13,724 nucleotides of DNA from JAICIG01 sp035532215 (GCA_035532215.1 DATKRK010000104.1:1-13724); one strand, 5' to 3'. Counted from the first letter of the stretch, positions 1 through 7,028 are shown. Notes: generated from the sequence alone by a model not told the origin. Translations and numbers: made by a program.

Positions 1-362
1 TAAAACACGGATGAAATGCAGAATGAGGCTCTTCCGCAGAATCCATGAGTGGTTTTATCGCCCCTTAGCAGGGTTGGGGTTGCGTTTTCCAAGGCATTGC
101 CGGGCAAATAAACGTGGCGTTGGTCAGTGAGACGCCGGTGAAGAGCCGAATTCAAAAACACCATGTCCGATCCGTGTTCGATCCGTGTTTCATCCGTGGC
201 TCGCCCCCCGCCAACTCGCCCCATAAATCTTCGCGAGACGCGGAGAAATAGAACGTTTGTAGTACGGATAAAAGATGGGACTTCAGCCGCCAGACGAAGG
301 CGGAATGCAAATGCAAGGCATTCACTTCTCCCATCCGTGTCCGCTCCGCGTTCCATCCGTGG
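1..362. other. Gene-free region with 11-bp phased repeats
   Basis: No convincing coding region was found here. The open frames on either strand are short, have no Shine-Dalgarno site and show no recognisable protein. The stretch holds one inverted ACACGGATGAA unit near position 5 and two blocks of ATCCGTG units (annotated separately). It lies downstream of the minus-strand acetyltransferase gene, so it may also contain that gene's transcription end, but no clear hairpin plus T-run is visible. Confidence 0.6.
170..200 (+). repeat. ATCCGTG repeat block 1, 11-bp period
   Basis: The heptamer ATCCGTG occurs at 170, 181 and 192, exactly 11 bases apart, with TTC or TTTC-type spacers, and the block ends in GTGGCT. 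The same layout recurs at 333-363. Such CACGGAT/ATCCGTG units are, to my knowledge, scattered in several planctomycete and verrucomicrobial genomes. Function is unknown. Confidence 0.7.
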
Positions 363-363
363 C
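333..363 (+). repeat. ATCCGTG repeat block 2, 11-bp period
   Basis: A second block has units at 333 (ATCCGTG), 344 (CTCCGCG, degenerate) and 355 (ATCCGTG), again 11 bases apart and ending GTGGCT. Its last base overlaps the stop codon of the minus-strand acetyltransferase gene, so the repeat abuts the gene end directly. It is in the same orientation as block 1, 163 bases away. Confidence 0.65.
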
Positions 364-1490
364 TAAACTTGCCCCGCCGCCTTCGACTCGCCTCGCAACG
401 ACCACTGATCGAAGGTCCGCTTGCAACGCAGGGCCTGGGCTCTGGGGGCCGGGGCAAAGTGGGTATAGCGGTAGGCGGTTTCGAGCGTGGTTTGCCAGGG
501 GCGCTTGCACTCCAGCGAGCCGGGGCCGAGATCGAACCACGAGTCGCCGCGTTCGAAGCTGTCTTCGAGCACGCGCCGCATCAGCACGCTGCCGGCGCCC
601 GCCTTGGTGGCCGAAGCATCGAAACCCATCCGCAGCCCGTACAGGCGGCCGCGGTAGTGATAGTTGTAGATGAACGCAACCGGTCGGCCCGACAGATAGA
701 GCAAATTGATGTCCGCAGCGCCGGCATGCACGGCCTGCTCGTGGGCGTCGCGAAGGTACGACTGCACCGAAGCGTGGCTCAGCGTAGTACCGGTCTTGGA
801 CGAGCCTTGCCAACTGTCTTGGGCGATCGCTTCGCAGGCTTCGTAAAGATCCCAGCGCGGATCGTCGTCGCCGCAGGCGGCGCCTTCGGGCCGGTATCGC
901 ACGGAAGTCACTTCGCCTTCAGCGGCCAGCTTCCTTTCCGAGCGGCCCACGTTGTTTCGCCAATGGTGGCCGCGGGCCGACCAATAGGCTTGCCACGAAC
1001 CGCCGAGGTCGATCGCAGCGCCCTGCGCGCCCGTTTGTTCCAGCGGCTGCCAGCCGGCGTGCCGCAATGCGTTCTGGGACCGGCCGTGGTCGACGCCGTC
1101 GCGATCGACCCAACGCAGATCGAGCAGGTCCCAATCGCGGGGGCGATTTCGCAAGTAGTGCATCGCTGTGGCCAAGGTCGCCGCCGGCTGCGAACCGATC
1201 GGCCCGTAGAACATGCCCCAATCGTCGAGCGGATAGGTCAGCACGCGGACCGGGCCAATTCTTGTGGTCTCGGTGCGAACGACCAACGGGACGATGCCCA
1301 GCGTTTCGTCGCCCGCTCCGACGACCAGCACTCGCAGCCGCTGACCGTCGCCATAGTGTTGCCAGTACGGCTCGAGCCAATCGAGCGATTGAAAAAAGGT
1401 CGCCCGGCGGGTTTGAGCCAACAGCGACTGCCAGAGCAGACGCAAGCCGTCCAAATCGGCGAAATCGTTGATTTCAAGGACATGGGGCAT
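363..1490 (-). CDS. GNAT-family N-acetyltransferase, BioF2/FemAB-like
   Basis: The product (375 aa) looks like a GNAT protein of the Acetyltransf_6 (BioF2-like, CelD/FemAB-related) type. Seen: an N-terminal half with an FFQSLDWLEPYW motif typical of this group (about residues 32-43), a basic HHWRNNVGRSERKL stretch at the start of the second GNAT lobe, then LYLSGRPVAFIYNYHYRGRLYGLRMGF-type strands broken by GAGSVLMRRVLE and FDLGPGSLECKRPW near the C-terminus, which match the usual G-x-G-x-L and DLGPG...K..W blocks. Family members transfer acyl or aminoacyl groups, often in polysaccharide or cell-wall modification; the substrate here cannot be told. I chose the ATG at 1490 because GAGGA lies 9-10 bases before it; an in-frame start at 1556 would add 22 unconserved-looking residues. 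It stands alone on the minus strand, with no operon partner visible. Confidence 0.85.
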   Translation of the reverse strand: MPHVLEINDFADLDGLRLLWQSLLAQTRRATFFQSLDWLEPYWQHYGDGQRLRVLVVGAGDETLGIVPLVVRTETTRIGPVRVLTYPLDDWGMFYGPIGSQPAATLATAMHYLRNRPRDWDLLDLRWVDRDGVDHGRSQNALRHAGWQPLEQTGAQGAAIDLGGSWQAYWSARGHHWRNNVGRSERKLAAEGEVTSVRYRPEGAACGDDDPRWDLYEACEAIAQDSWQGSSKTGTTLSHASVQSYLRDAHEQAVHAGAADINLLYLSGRPVAFIYNYHYRGRLYGLRMGFDASATKAGAGSVLMRRVLEDSFERGDSWFDLGPGSLECKRPWQTTLETAYRYTHFAPAPRAQALRCKRTFDQWSLRGESKAAGQV

Positions 1491-1719
1491 GGCGGCGGGT
1501 TCCTCGTCAAACGCCGGATGGGTCGAACTTGGCTCTGTGCCTGGAACAAGAAGCAAGGCCTATGCCGAATTCCGGCAACAGCCGAAACCGCGCCGGCGGC
1601 TGCCAAAAAAGCTATTGGCCGACGCGACTTGCGCCGATCGGCGCCCGCCACCTTCGCAAGCTGGCGTTGCCGAATCGCAACGCGAGGCGTTCGTGCGACG
1701 CGACGTCGAGTTTTCGCGA

Positions 1720-1743
1720 GTAGGTCAGGCTTTCCAGCCTGAC
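1720..1743 (+). repeat. GTAGGTCAGGCT palindromic repeat, copy 1
   Basis: A 24-base unit starts GTAGGTCAGGCT and ends CCAGCCTGAC, so its core is self-complementary and can form a hairpin. Inverted copies follow at 1803 and 1834, and two more copies sit at 13490 and 13532. In this window it occurs only between genes. Confidence 0.8.
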
Positions 1744-1802
1744 GGGGGCGATCGCGCGGGTCCGATGCTCTGGGGTTGCGTCCTCGGGCACGCCTGCCGT
1801 CT

Positions 1803-1857
1803 GTCAGGCTGGAAAACCTGACCTACGATGCCCGTCAGGCTGGAAAGCCTGACCTAC
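1803..1857 (-). repeat. Two tandem GTAGGTCAGGCT repeats, copies 2 and 3
   Basis: Two 24-base units (1803-1826 and 1834-1857) in opposite orientation to copy 1 each read GTCAGGCTGGAAA...CCTGACCTAC. They differ from each other at a single base (AACCTG versus AGCCTG) and are separated by seven bases. Because they face copy 1, a larger stem across 1720-1857 is also possible. Confidence 0.8.
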
Positions 1858-1949
1858 GGGGTCGCGCGCCTCTGGATTTTCTCGACGCATGCCCTAAGAT
1901 GCTGCCATCGTTGCGGCACAGGCGGCCGGTCGTTCGCTAGGGGAAGCGG

Positions 1950-1986
1950 GCAAGATCGCGGCTCTTGGCGTGGGGTTCGATCTTGC
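1950..1986. promoter_or_regulatory. 9-bp inverted repeat upstream of sugar isomerase
   Basis: GCAAGATCG at 1950-1958 is exactly repeated in inverse at 1978-1986 (CGATCTTGC) with a 19-base spacer. It ends 60 bases before the GTG start at 2047. This could be a dimer-binding operator or a leader hairpin, but neither is shown by the sequence alone. Confidence 0.3.
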
Positions 1987-2046
1987 GCTCGCCGGCTGCT
2001 TCGTTTTCAATTCGCACGGTTAGGCAGAGCACTGGGAGACGCGCCC

Positions 2047-3216
2047 GTGGGTCACCACCAAACCAAACAACATCGCAGCGGCAAGCACTCGCACCATCAA
2101 ATCGGCCTGGTTCGCGGGCAGTTTGGCAACGTGCCCGAGGATGCCTGGCTCGACTGGATCGCTCGGACCGGCTTCGATGGCTGGGAGGAAGCGACCTGGG
2201 AACTCGACCTGGCCCGTTGCGGCGACGACGCCGGCGCCAAGGCCTACGCCCAGGAGCGCGTACAAAAGGCCAAGAGCCGCGGCCTGGAAATCTTTTCGCT
2301 GGCCGGCCACTTGCAAGGGCAAGCCCTAGGCGACGAACCGAGCGCCAAGACGGTGCAGTTCATAGGCGGCGAGTCGGCGGCCGCCTACGCTGCCTGGCGC
2401 GCGGCCGGCAATCAGCCGCCGCGCACCGATCCGTTCTTCGTGCCCGATAGCGTGGCCCAGATCGTCCGCAAGCAAGCGACGACGGCGCTGGTGAATATCG
2501 TGCGGCTGGCGCATTTCATCGGCCAATTGCAAGACCGCGTCGTGCCGGTTTCGGGCTTCGTCGGTTCGCCGGCTCATTGCTGGAGCCACTGGTTCTTGTT
2601 TCCCCCGCTGCCCAAGTCGATCGGCGGCCACGAAATCCCCGACGTGTTCAAGGTCAGCCTGGAACTGCTGGTCGAGCGGTTTTCGCCCGTGCTCCAGGCC
2701 TGCCTGAAATACGGCACGACGTTTGATCTGGAGTGCCACCCCAGCGAGCGCGCGATGGGCGACATCACGAGCGCGGGCGAATACCTGGCCGCGGTCGACG
2801 CCGCCGGCTTCGCCAAGGCGGCCGGATTCAATTTCGATTGCTCGCACATGGAATGGCAAGGCGTCTCGGGCATCGATTTCATCCGCACTTTCGGCGACCG
2901 CATCCACTGCGCCCACATCAAGGGCGTGCAAGTCGCCAAGGGTTATATGCGCAACGGCCTGTTGGGTGGGCACAAGCCGATGGGCGACAAGCACAACGGC
3001 TGGAACTTCGTCACGCCCGGCACGGCCCGCGACTCGACCTCGACCGAAGAGCTGTTCGTCGAGCTGAACCGGGCCGGCTTCCGCGGCGCCGTTTCGATCG
3101 AGTGGGAGGACAACGACGTCGAGCAGCACGCCGGCGCCAAGCTGGCGCTCGCCAATGTCCACCGCGCCGATCAGCCGCCCAGCGGCATGCGGCACGACGA
3201 GCAGTTGAAGGCGTAA
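2047..3216 (+). CDS. Sugar phosphate isomerase/epimerase (xylose isomerase-like TIM barrel)
   Basis: The product (389 aa) is a xylose-isomerase-like TIM-barrel protein (AP endonuclease 2 fold), a soluble metal-dependent enzyme group that isomerises or epimerises sugars; the exact substrate is not readable. Likely metal or catalytic residues sit at strand ends in the expected order: Glu229 in TFDLECHPSE, Asp264 and His267 in NFDCSHMEW, His290 in HCAHIKGV and Glu352 in SIEWED. The N-terminus has QFGNVPEDAWLDWIARTGFDGWEEA, the usual first strand and helix of this fold. The GTG at 2047 is chosen because GGGAG lies 8 bases before it and because the reading frame further upstream is only repeat sequence. 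A histidine-rich first 17 residues is slightly odd. It is monocistronic as far as seen, with a stem-loop 10 bases after the stop. Confidence 0.9.
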   Translation: MGHHQTKQHRSGKHSHHQIGLVRGQFGNVPEDAWLDWIARTGFDGWEEATWELDLARCGDDAGAKAYAQERVQKAKSRGLEIFSLAGHLQGQALGDEPSAKTVQFIGGESAAAYAAWRAAGNQPPRTDPFFVPDSVAQIVRKQATTALVNIVRLAHFIGQLQDRVVPVSGFVGSPAHCWSHWFLFPPLPKSIGGHEIPDVFKVSLELLVERFSPVLQACLKYGTTFDLECHPSERAMGDITSAGEYLAAVDAAGFAKAAGFNFDCSHMEWQGVSGIDFIRTFGDRIHCAHIKGVQVAKGYMRNGLLGGHKPMGDKHNGWNFVTPGTARDSTSTEELFVELNRAGFRGAVSIEWEDNDVEQHAGAKLALANVHRADQPPSGMRHDEQLKA

Positions 3217-3226
3217 GCGATAGTCG

Positions 3227-3245
3227 CTTTTCGCTCCGCGAAAAG
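3227..3245 (+). terminator. Stem-loop after sugar isomerase gene
   Basis: CTTTTCGC, loop TCC, GCGAAAAG form a perfect 8-bp stem starting 10 bases after the stop codon. No T-run follows, only ACGAAGTTTTCC, so it is either a weak intrinsic terminator or an RNA-stabilising hairpin. The sequence resembles a dispersed planctomycete repeat, so position may be chance. Confidence 0.4.
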
Positions 3246-3378
3246 ACGAAGTTTTCCAGTGCGTTTGGCCGTCAGCGCGATGACCGCCTTGAACCCGCCG
3301 GGCTTATCTGCTAGGAGATACGGCAATGCCGGAGCAAAAGCCCTCACGCCGCGGCTACCTGAGCGTCCAGGCGTTAAG

Positions 3379-3506
3379 CCGGATTATTCATCCGCCCAGC
3401 TATTACTTGACGAAGCGCTCCATACAAACCCGAAGCGCCAGCGAGGTAAGTGCGTTGCTCCGCCTCGCTTGCGCTTCGGGTTGGTGTGGGCTGATGAATA
3501 ATCCGG
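3379..3506 (+). mobile_element. 128-bp MITE-like element, copy 1
   Basis: The element begins CCGGATTATTCATC and ends GATGAATAATCCGG, terminal inverted repeats that are perfect over 13 bases (CCGGATTATTCAT). It is flanked on both sides by GTTAAG (3373-3378 and 3507-3512), a non-palindromic direct repeat fitting a 6-bp target-site duplication. Inside, CCCGAAGCGCCAGCGAGG and CCTCGCTTGCGCTTCGGG form a long internal stem. It carries no protein gene. A second copy in opposite orientation lies at 11632-11758, with about seven substitutions and one indel by eye. The transposase that would move it is not in the window. Confidence 0.75.
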
Positions 3507-3600
3507 GTTAAGCCCTCACGACAGATCAAGTTGTGAAGGCCGATCCGGATGACCCGGCACTTCCCGAACAACACGAAACCCGATTCAAGAAGCGATTACT

Positions 3601-4029
3601 ATGACCGTTACCTCCAATGCCGACTTCGCCAAGCGGATGATGCTTCTCGCACGGCCTGCTGAGCAGTTCGAGCCAACGGCCACGTACGATCCCGACGGCG
3701 ACTGCATTGAGTTCCTGGCGAAGCCCGGCCCGTTCTACGGAGAGCGCGTCGATGATCTGGTGACTGTGTACTACAGCCAAGAGACGAACGAGGTCGTCGG
3801 CTCGCTGATTAAGGGCGTCTCCAAGTTTTGCAACGACGTTCTGACCAAGATGCCCGGCTTCAAGATCGAAATTCGCGATGGCCGCGTCCGGTTGGTGCAT
3901 ATCTTTCTCGCCCGCCTATGGTCGGCCGAACGCGACCCGCAAGAGCTGACCACGCTGACCTACAAAAAGCTGATTGACGTGGCCGAAGAAACGGCGGTCG
4001 AGGTTGATGCCGAGTTGTGCAACGCATGA
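3601..4029 (+). CDS. Small DUF2283-like hypothetical protein
   Basis: The product (142 aa) is not firmly recognised. Residues about 29-72 (YDPDGDCIEF ... GERVDDLVTVYYSQETNEVVGSLIKGV) resemble DUF2283, a short beta-rich domain of unknown role with a YDxxxD...D..V.Y....V.G pattern. The rest holds a second small beta stretch (FKIEIRDGRVRLVHIF) and a helical acidic C-terminus. No signal peptide or membrane segment is seen, so it is probably cytoplasmic. The ATG has only a weak AAGAAG site before it. The start lies 95 bases beyond the MITE-like element, so its original promoter may have been disturbed. Its last 114 bases overlap the minus-strand LRR gene tail-to-tail; codon use here is GC3-rich, favouring this gene as the real one in the overlap. 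Confidence 0.6.
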   Translation: MTVTSNADFAKRMMLLARPAEQFEPTATYDPDGDCIEFLAKPGPFYGERVDDLVTVYYSQETNEVVGSLIKGVSKFCNDVLTKMPGFKIEIRDGRVRLVHIFLARLWSAERDPQELTTLTYKKLIDVAEETAVEVDAELCNA

Positions 4030-5595
4030 TCGGGCGCAGCGGTTACGTTCACGTGCAACCGCGTCCGGGCGGCTGCACGTGTCCGCGCGATCTTTGTGCC
4101 GCGAAAAGCGACATTGCGGCCAGCGTAAGCGTTCGACCTCGCACTGCGGCATCGTCGCGCGGCGCCGCATGGCCTTGCAAAACTGCTCCGCTCCTTCAGC
4201 AGTCACCGCCGTCTCATAAGCATCGACGACGCTGAGCATCGGCAGTTTCTTCAAGTGCGCGAGTCCGGCATCGGTAACCTTCGTGCCGTCGAGCCGTAGC
4301 CGAGATAGCCTTGGCAACATTGCTAGCTTTTCGAGATCGGCGTCGGTCATTTGCGTATTGCTCAGGTCGAGCGTTTGCAGCCAACTCAGAGGGGCAAGGT
4401 GCTGTAACCCATCGCCGGTAATTTGCGTATTGCTCAAATCCAAAATGCCCAGCGAAGCGAGTCCTTGGAGTTGATTCAGGCCCGCGTCGGTAATCCTCGT
4501 CCCGCTGAGATTCAGTCCACCGAGCGCGACGAGTTTGCCGATCGGCGCCAATGCGGCGTCGCTGATGGGCGTATTCTTGAGCAAGAGCGTGCGAAGAGCC
4601 GCCAACTTTCCTAGCGAGGCGATGTTCTCGTCGCGCGTCGGGGTATCGTAGAGTTCAAGCTGCGCCAGGGCGGGTAATGTCGCAAGATGCTCGAAGCCCT
4701 CGCCGTTGATCTTTGTCGAGTTGAGAAACAAGTAACGAAGCCGGGGCAGGTCGCGCAGTTCTGCTAGTCCCGTATCGGTGATGCGCGTGTACGACAGGTT
4801 CAAGAACTCAAGATCCGTAAAGCCGCGGACGCAGCTTAAGTCTTCGTCCGACAAATCTTGGCGACCGTCGAGCCAGGTCACCTTCACGCAGCCGCGCCAG
4901 AGCCATGCGAGTTCGGGCGCACGCGGACTGAGATTCACCTGCATTCCCAGCCGGTTCACGCGGCGCACGGTGTCGACCGACAGCGACAACCACAAGCCGG
5001 AGATCACCAGCAACAACAGGCTCGTCCGTCCGAGCCGTCGCAGCCAGCGACGTTTCCACTCTGGCGGCGCTGTATTTCGCGATCGGCGGAATAAGATGAC
5101 CGCCGCCGCGACGGCGGCCGCCGCCATCAAAAGTAGTGCCACGGCGCCGGGGCCGCCGCTCACATCGCGCTGGGTCGCCAACGCGGCGGCGCCGCATGCC
5201 ACGCCGCCGGCGACCGCCGCGATGGTCCTCGCAAATGCCACAAAGACGGCCATGAAGATGCCGCAAGCGACCAACAGCCCGACGATCAGGCCGATGACGG
5301 CGCCCAGAATCGCGTTGTACTGGCTGATGGCGAGCAGGCCCGCAACGCCGCCCAAACCGACCGACGCTAGTCGGCCGACCCACCGCTTGCCGGCCGCGGC
5401 AATCGCCGCAGATACGGCGACGGCCAAGGCGGCGTAAGCCAGGAACGTCGTCGCTTCGTAACGGCTGTCAAGGCGGGGCGGAGTAAACACCATCGCCTCG
5501 GCGCCGCCGATGGAAAGGTAGATGCGACCGGCGATGGCCAGCAGCAACGCGCCGGCCAGTCGCAAGTTTTGCCGCGAGCGCTCGGTGGCGAACAT
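3916..5595 (-). CDS. Multi-pass membrane protein with nine leucine-rich repeats
   Basis: The product (559 aa) is a membrane protein with LRRs, a type common in planctomycetes; the role is unknown, probably protein binding. Seen: hydrophobic segments near residues 11-31, 49-68, 75-92, 95-123, 125-141, 149-169 and 191-208, then a short linker and nine repeats of exactly 24 residues from 259 to 474, patterned LxxLxxLxLxxT with ITDxGL after it. The repeats would lie on one side of the membrane after the last segment. The ATG at 5595 has AGGAG nine bases before it. Residues 475-559 do not fit the LRR pattern: such proteins usually end soon after a Cys-containing cap like PQCEVE (about residue 485), so the last 70 or so residues, read antisense through the DUF2283-like gene, look like run-on after loss of the original stop or a frameshift. 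Confidence 0.8.
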   Translation of the reverse strand: MFATERSRQNLRLAGALLLAIAGRIYLSIGGAEAMVFTPPRLDSRYEATTFLAYAALAVAVSAAIAAAGKRWVGRLASVGLGGVAGLLAISQYNAILGAVIGLIVGLLVACGIFMAVFVAFARTIAAVAGGVACGAAALATQRDVSGGPGAVALLLMAAAAVAAAVILFRRSRNTAPPEWKRRWLRRLGRTSLLLLVISGLWLSLSVDTVRRVNRLGMQVNLSPRAPELAWLWRGCVKVTWLDGRQDLSDEDLSCVRGFTDLEFLNLSYTRITDTGLAELRDLPRLRYLFLNSTKINGEGFEHLATLPALAQLELYDTPTRDENIASLGKLAALRTLLLKNTPISDAALAPIGKLVALGGLNLSGTRITDAGLNQLQGLASLGILDLSNTQITGDGLQHLAPLSWLQTLDLSNTQMTDADLEKLAMLPRLSRLRLDGTKVTDAGLAHLKKLPMLSVVDAYETAVTAEGAEQFCKAMRRRATMPQCEVERLRWPQCRFSRHKDRADTCSRPDAVARERNRCARSCVAQLGINLDRRFFGHVNQLFVGQRGQLLRVAFGRP

Positions 5596-5620
5596 GATTG
5601 CCGGCTCCTGACGGGCGGAA

Positions 5621-5649
5621 GATCGTCGACAGCTCGATTATCGACGATC
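5621..5649. promoter_or_regulatory. 9-bp inverted repeat upstream of LRR gene
   Basis: GATCGTCGA at 5621-5629 and TCGACGATC at 5641-5649 are perfect inverted copies with an 11-base spacer. They lie 26-54 bases before the LRR start codon on the minus strand. Arm length and spacing would suit a dimeric regulator or a leader stem-loop; there is no independent support. Confidence 0.35.
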
Positions 5650-5680
5650 GAAACGAGAAAGCTAGCGGATTTCAGACGCG

Positions 5681-5707
5681 GCGAGCCGGAGGCGTCAGCC
5701 TCCGGGT
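5681..5707 (+). repeat. GCGAGCCGGAGGCGTCAG hairpin repeat, copy 1
   Basis: This 27-base unit starts GCGAGC, continues with CGGAGGC, loop GTCA, GCCTCCG and ends GGT, giving a 7-bp GC-rich stem. It is an exact inverted copy of 5788-5814, and the two could also pair with each other around an 80-base loop. It resembles bacterial REP sequences. Confidence 0.75.
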
Positions 5708-5787
5708 GGCGCGGCGTCGCGAAGAAACTGGATTTCGATTGCTGGCGGCGAGATTGACTTGCAGCGATTCGCTGAGCGGCGCGCAAG

Positions 5788-5858
5788 ACCCGGAGGCTGA
5801 CGCCTCCGGCTCGCCTGCCTGCGCCTCCGGCTCGCCCTGCTAACGCCTCCGGCTCGCC
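5788..5858 (-). repeat. Hairpin repeat cluster: one full and two half copies
   Basis: A full 27-base copy in inverse orientation (5788-5814) is followed by two shorter pieces, GCGCCTCCGGCTCGC at 5821-5835 and AACGCCTCCGGCTCGCC at 5842-5858, each carrying only one arm. The run of half copies looks like repeated end duplication of one unit. It fills most of the space between hemW and the LRR gene. Confidence 0.75.
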
Positions 5859-5863
5859 TGTGG

Positions 5864-5897
5864 AAAAAAGAATTGCTCACCGGCGCAAAAACGCCGG
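5864..5897 (-). terminator. Possible hairpin plus T-run at hemW end
   Basis: On the minus strand CCGGCG, a six-base loop and CGCCGG (5897-5880) cover the last codons of hemW, and six T residues follow at 5869-5864, ten bases after the stem. The gap between stem and T-run is larger than in classic intrinsic terminators, so this is a weak call. Confidence 0.25.
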
Positions 5898-7028
5898 CCA
5901 AATCGCATCGCTGACAAACAATCCTTCGCGCGTCAGCCGCACGCGGCCGGCCTGGTCGCAGAGCAAGCCGAGTTCGACGAACCGCAAAAGCTCGCGGCCG
6001 ACGAGTGCGTCGATCTCGAAGCCGGTGCGGGCGGCGAACTCGCGGCGACCGACGCCTTCCATTCGCCGCAAGGCGAGCACGAGCGCTTCGCGGGCTTTGT
6101 CTTCGGGCGAAAGCGTTTCGCTCTCGGCTACGGGCGATTGGCCGGCCAGCACGCGCTTGAGCCAGGTCGTCGTGCTGCGGTGGTTCGTCTCGCGGCGGCC
6201 GGCGAGATAACGGGCGGCGCCGGGGCCGGCGGCGTAATACTCTTCGGCCGCCCAATAGATCTCGTTGTGGCGGCAGCGATGTCCCGGCCGGGCGAAGTTC
6301 GAGACCTCGTAATGTTCGAAACCTGCGGCGCCCAGCGCGTCGATCGCCTCGGCGTACATGGCCCGCTCCGACTCTTCATCGAGCCGCGCCAGGCGGCCGT
6401 GAGTCAGCCGGCTCCAAAACGTCGTGCCGCGCTCGAAAGTCAGCCCATACGTCGATATATGGTCCGGCGCCAGTTCCAACGCCGATGCCAAATCGCGGCG
6501 CCAAACAGCCAGCGTTTCGCCCGGCGTACCAAAAATCAAATCGAGCGACACCGACGCAAGCCGCCGCCGAGCCAATTCGACGCTGCGGGCGATCTCGGCC
6601 GGCGTATGATCGCGCTCCAGCAGTTTGAGTTTGCCGGCATCGAACGACTGCGCACCCAGGCTCAGCCGCGTCACGCCGTACTCGGCCAGTATCTTCACGC
6701 GGTCCTCGTCGAACCCGAAGGGATTCGCCTCGATGCTGAACTCGCCCCCGGCAGCCAGTGAAAACCAGCGCCGCACGATCGCCAGCAGCCGCCTCAACTC
6801 CGCCGGCGGCAGATGGGTCGGCGTGCCCCCGCCGATAAACAGAGTTTCCACCGGCCGCGGCGTTTCGAGCAAAGACAGTTCGCGTTCGAGCGCCGTCAAG
6901 TAGGCCTCGATCAGGTCGTCGCGCCCGGCGATCAGCGTGAAGTTGCAATACCCGCAGCGATGCGAGCAGAACGGCACGTGGATGTAGGCCGCTTTGGGCG
7001 CGGTCGTTTGAGGGACTTTGATCGACAT
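5877..7028 (-). CDS. hemW: Radical SAM family heme chaperone HemW
   Basis: The product (383 aa) is HemW, a cytoplasmic radical SAM protein of the HemN family that binds heme and is thought to deliver it to respiratory enzymes. Seen: the 4Fe-4S motif CSHRCGYC (Cys21, Cys25, Cys28) in YIHVPFCSHRCGYCNF, where Phe30 stands in place of the fourth cysteine found in true HemN oxidases; GGGTP (66-70) for SAM binding; RLSLGAQSFD (121-130); DLIFGTPGET (163-172); and the HemW-type YEVSNFARPG (240-249) followed by RHNEIYW. The C-terminal 80 residues form the usual winged-helix HemN_C region. Length matches HemW rather than the longer HemN. The start codon lies next to a palindromic repeat with only a weak GAG before it. 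The metallo-hydrolase gene lies just upstream in the same direction, 82 bases away. Confidence 0.95.
   Translation of the reverse strand: MSIKVPQTTAPKAAYIHVPFCSHRCGYCNFTLIAGRDDLIEAYLTALERELSLLETPRPVETLFIGGGTPTHLPPAELRRLLAIVRRWFSLAAGGEFSIEANPFGFDEDRVKILAEYGVTRLSLGAQSFDAGKLKLLERDHTPAEIARSVELARRRLASVSLDLIFGTPGETLAVWRRDLASALELAPDHISTYGLTFERGTTFWSRLTHGRLARLDEESERAMYAEAIDALGAAGFEHYEVSNFARPGHRCRHNEIYWAAEEYYAAGPGAARYLAGRRETNHRSTTTWLKRVLAGQSPVAESETLSPEDKAREALVLALRRMEGVGRREFAARTGFEIDALVGRELLRFVELGLLCDQAGRVRLTREGLFVSDAIWPAFLRR

Larger units (their letters stand above)
1491..2046. other. Intergenic region between divergent genes
   Basis: This gap separates the minus-strand acetyltransferase from the plus-strand sugar isomerase, so promoters for both genes should lie here. 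No clear -35/-10 pair could be assigned. It contains three copies of the GTCAGGCT/AGCCTGAC palindrome and a 9-bp inverted repeat at 1950-1986, listed separately. A long plus-strand frame entering from 1828 is the repeat sequence read through into the isomerase gene and is not counted as coding. Confidence 0.6.

Noticed and set aside
170..363. CRISPR-like array
   Set aside because: Units are 7-11 bases with 4-base spacers and only three per block; no spacer-sized unique sequences and no cas genes are present.
369..1742. Plus-strand frame of 457 codons
   Set aside because: It is antisense to the GNAT gene, which carries recognisable motifs and a good Shine-Dalgarno site.
3338..3520. Direct repeat AAGCCCTCACG at 3338-3348 and 3510-3520 as the target duplication of the element
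   Set aside because: The inverted ends and the second copy at 11632 place the boundaries at 3379 and 3506 with a 6-bp duplication; the 11-bp match lies outside these boundaries and is probably chance.
3326..3604. A small gene starting at 3326 (AGGAG before ATG) split by the MITE-like element, with its tail ending in an ATGA overlap at 3601
   Set aside because: Removing the element together with one GTTAAG copy joins the two parts in different frames, and the tail frame begins right after a TAA in the target site. The short products resemble no known protein.
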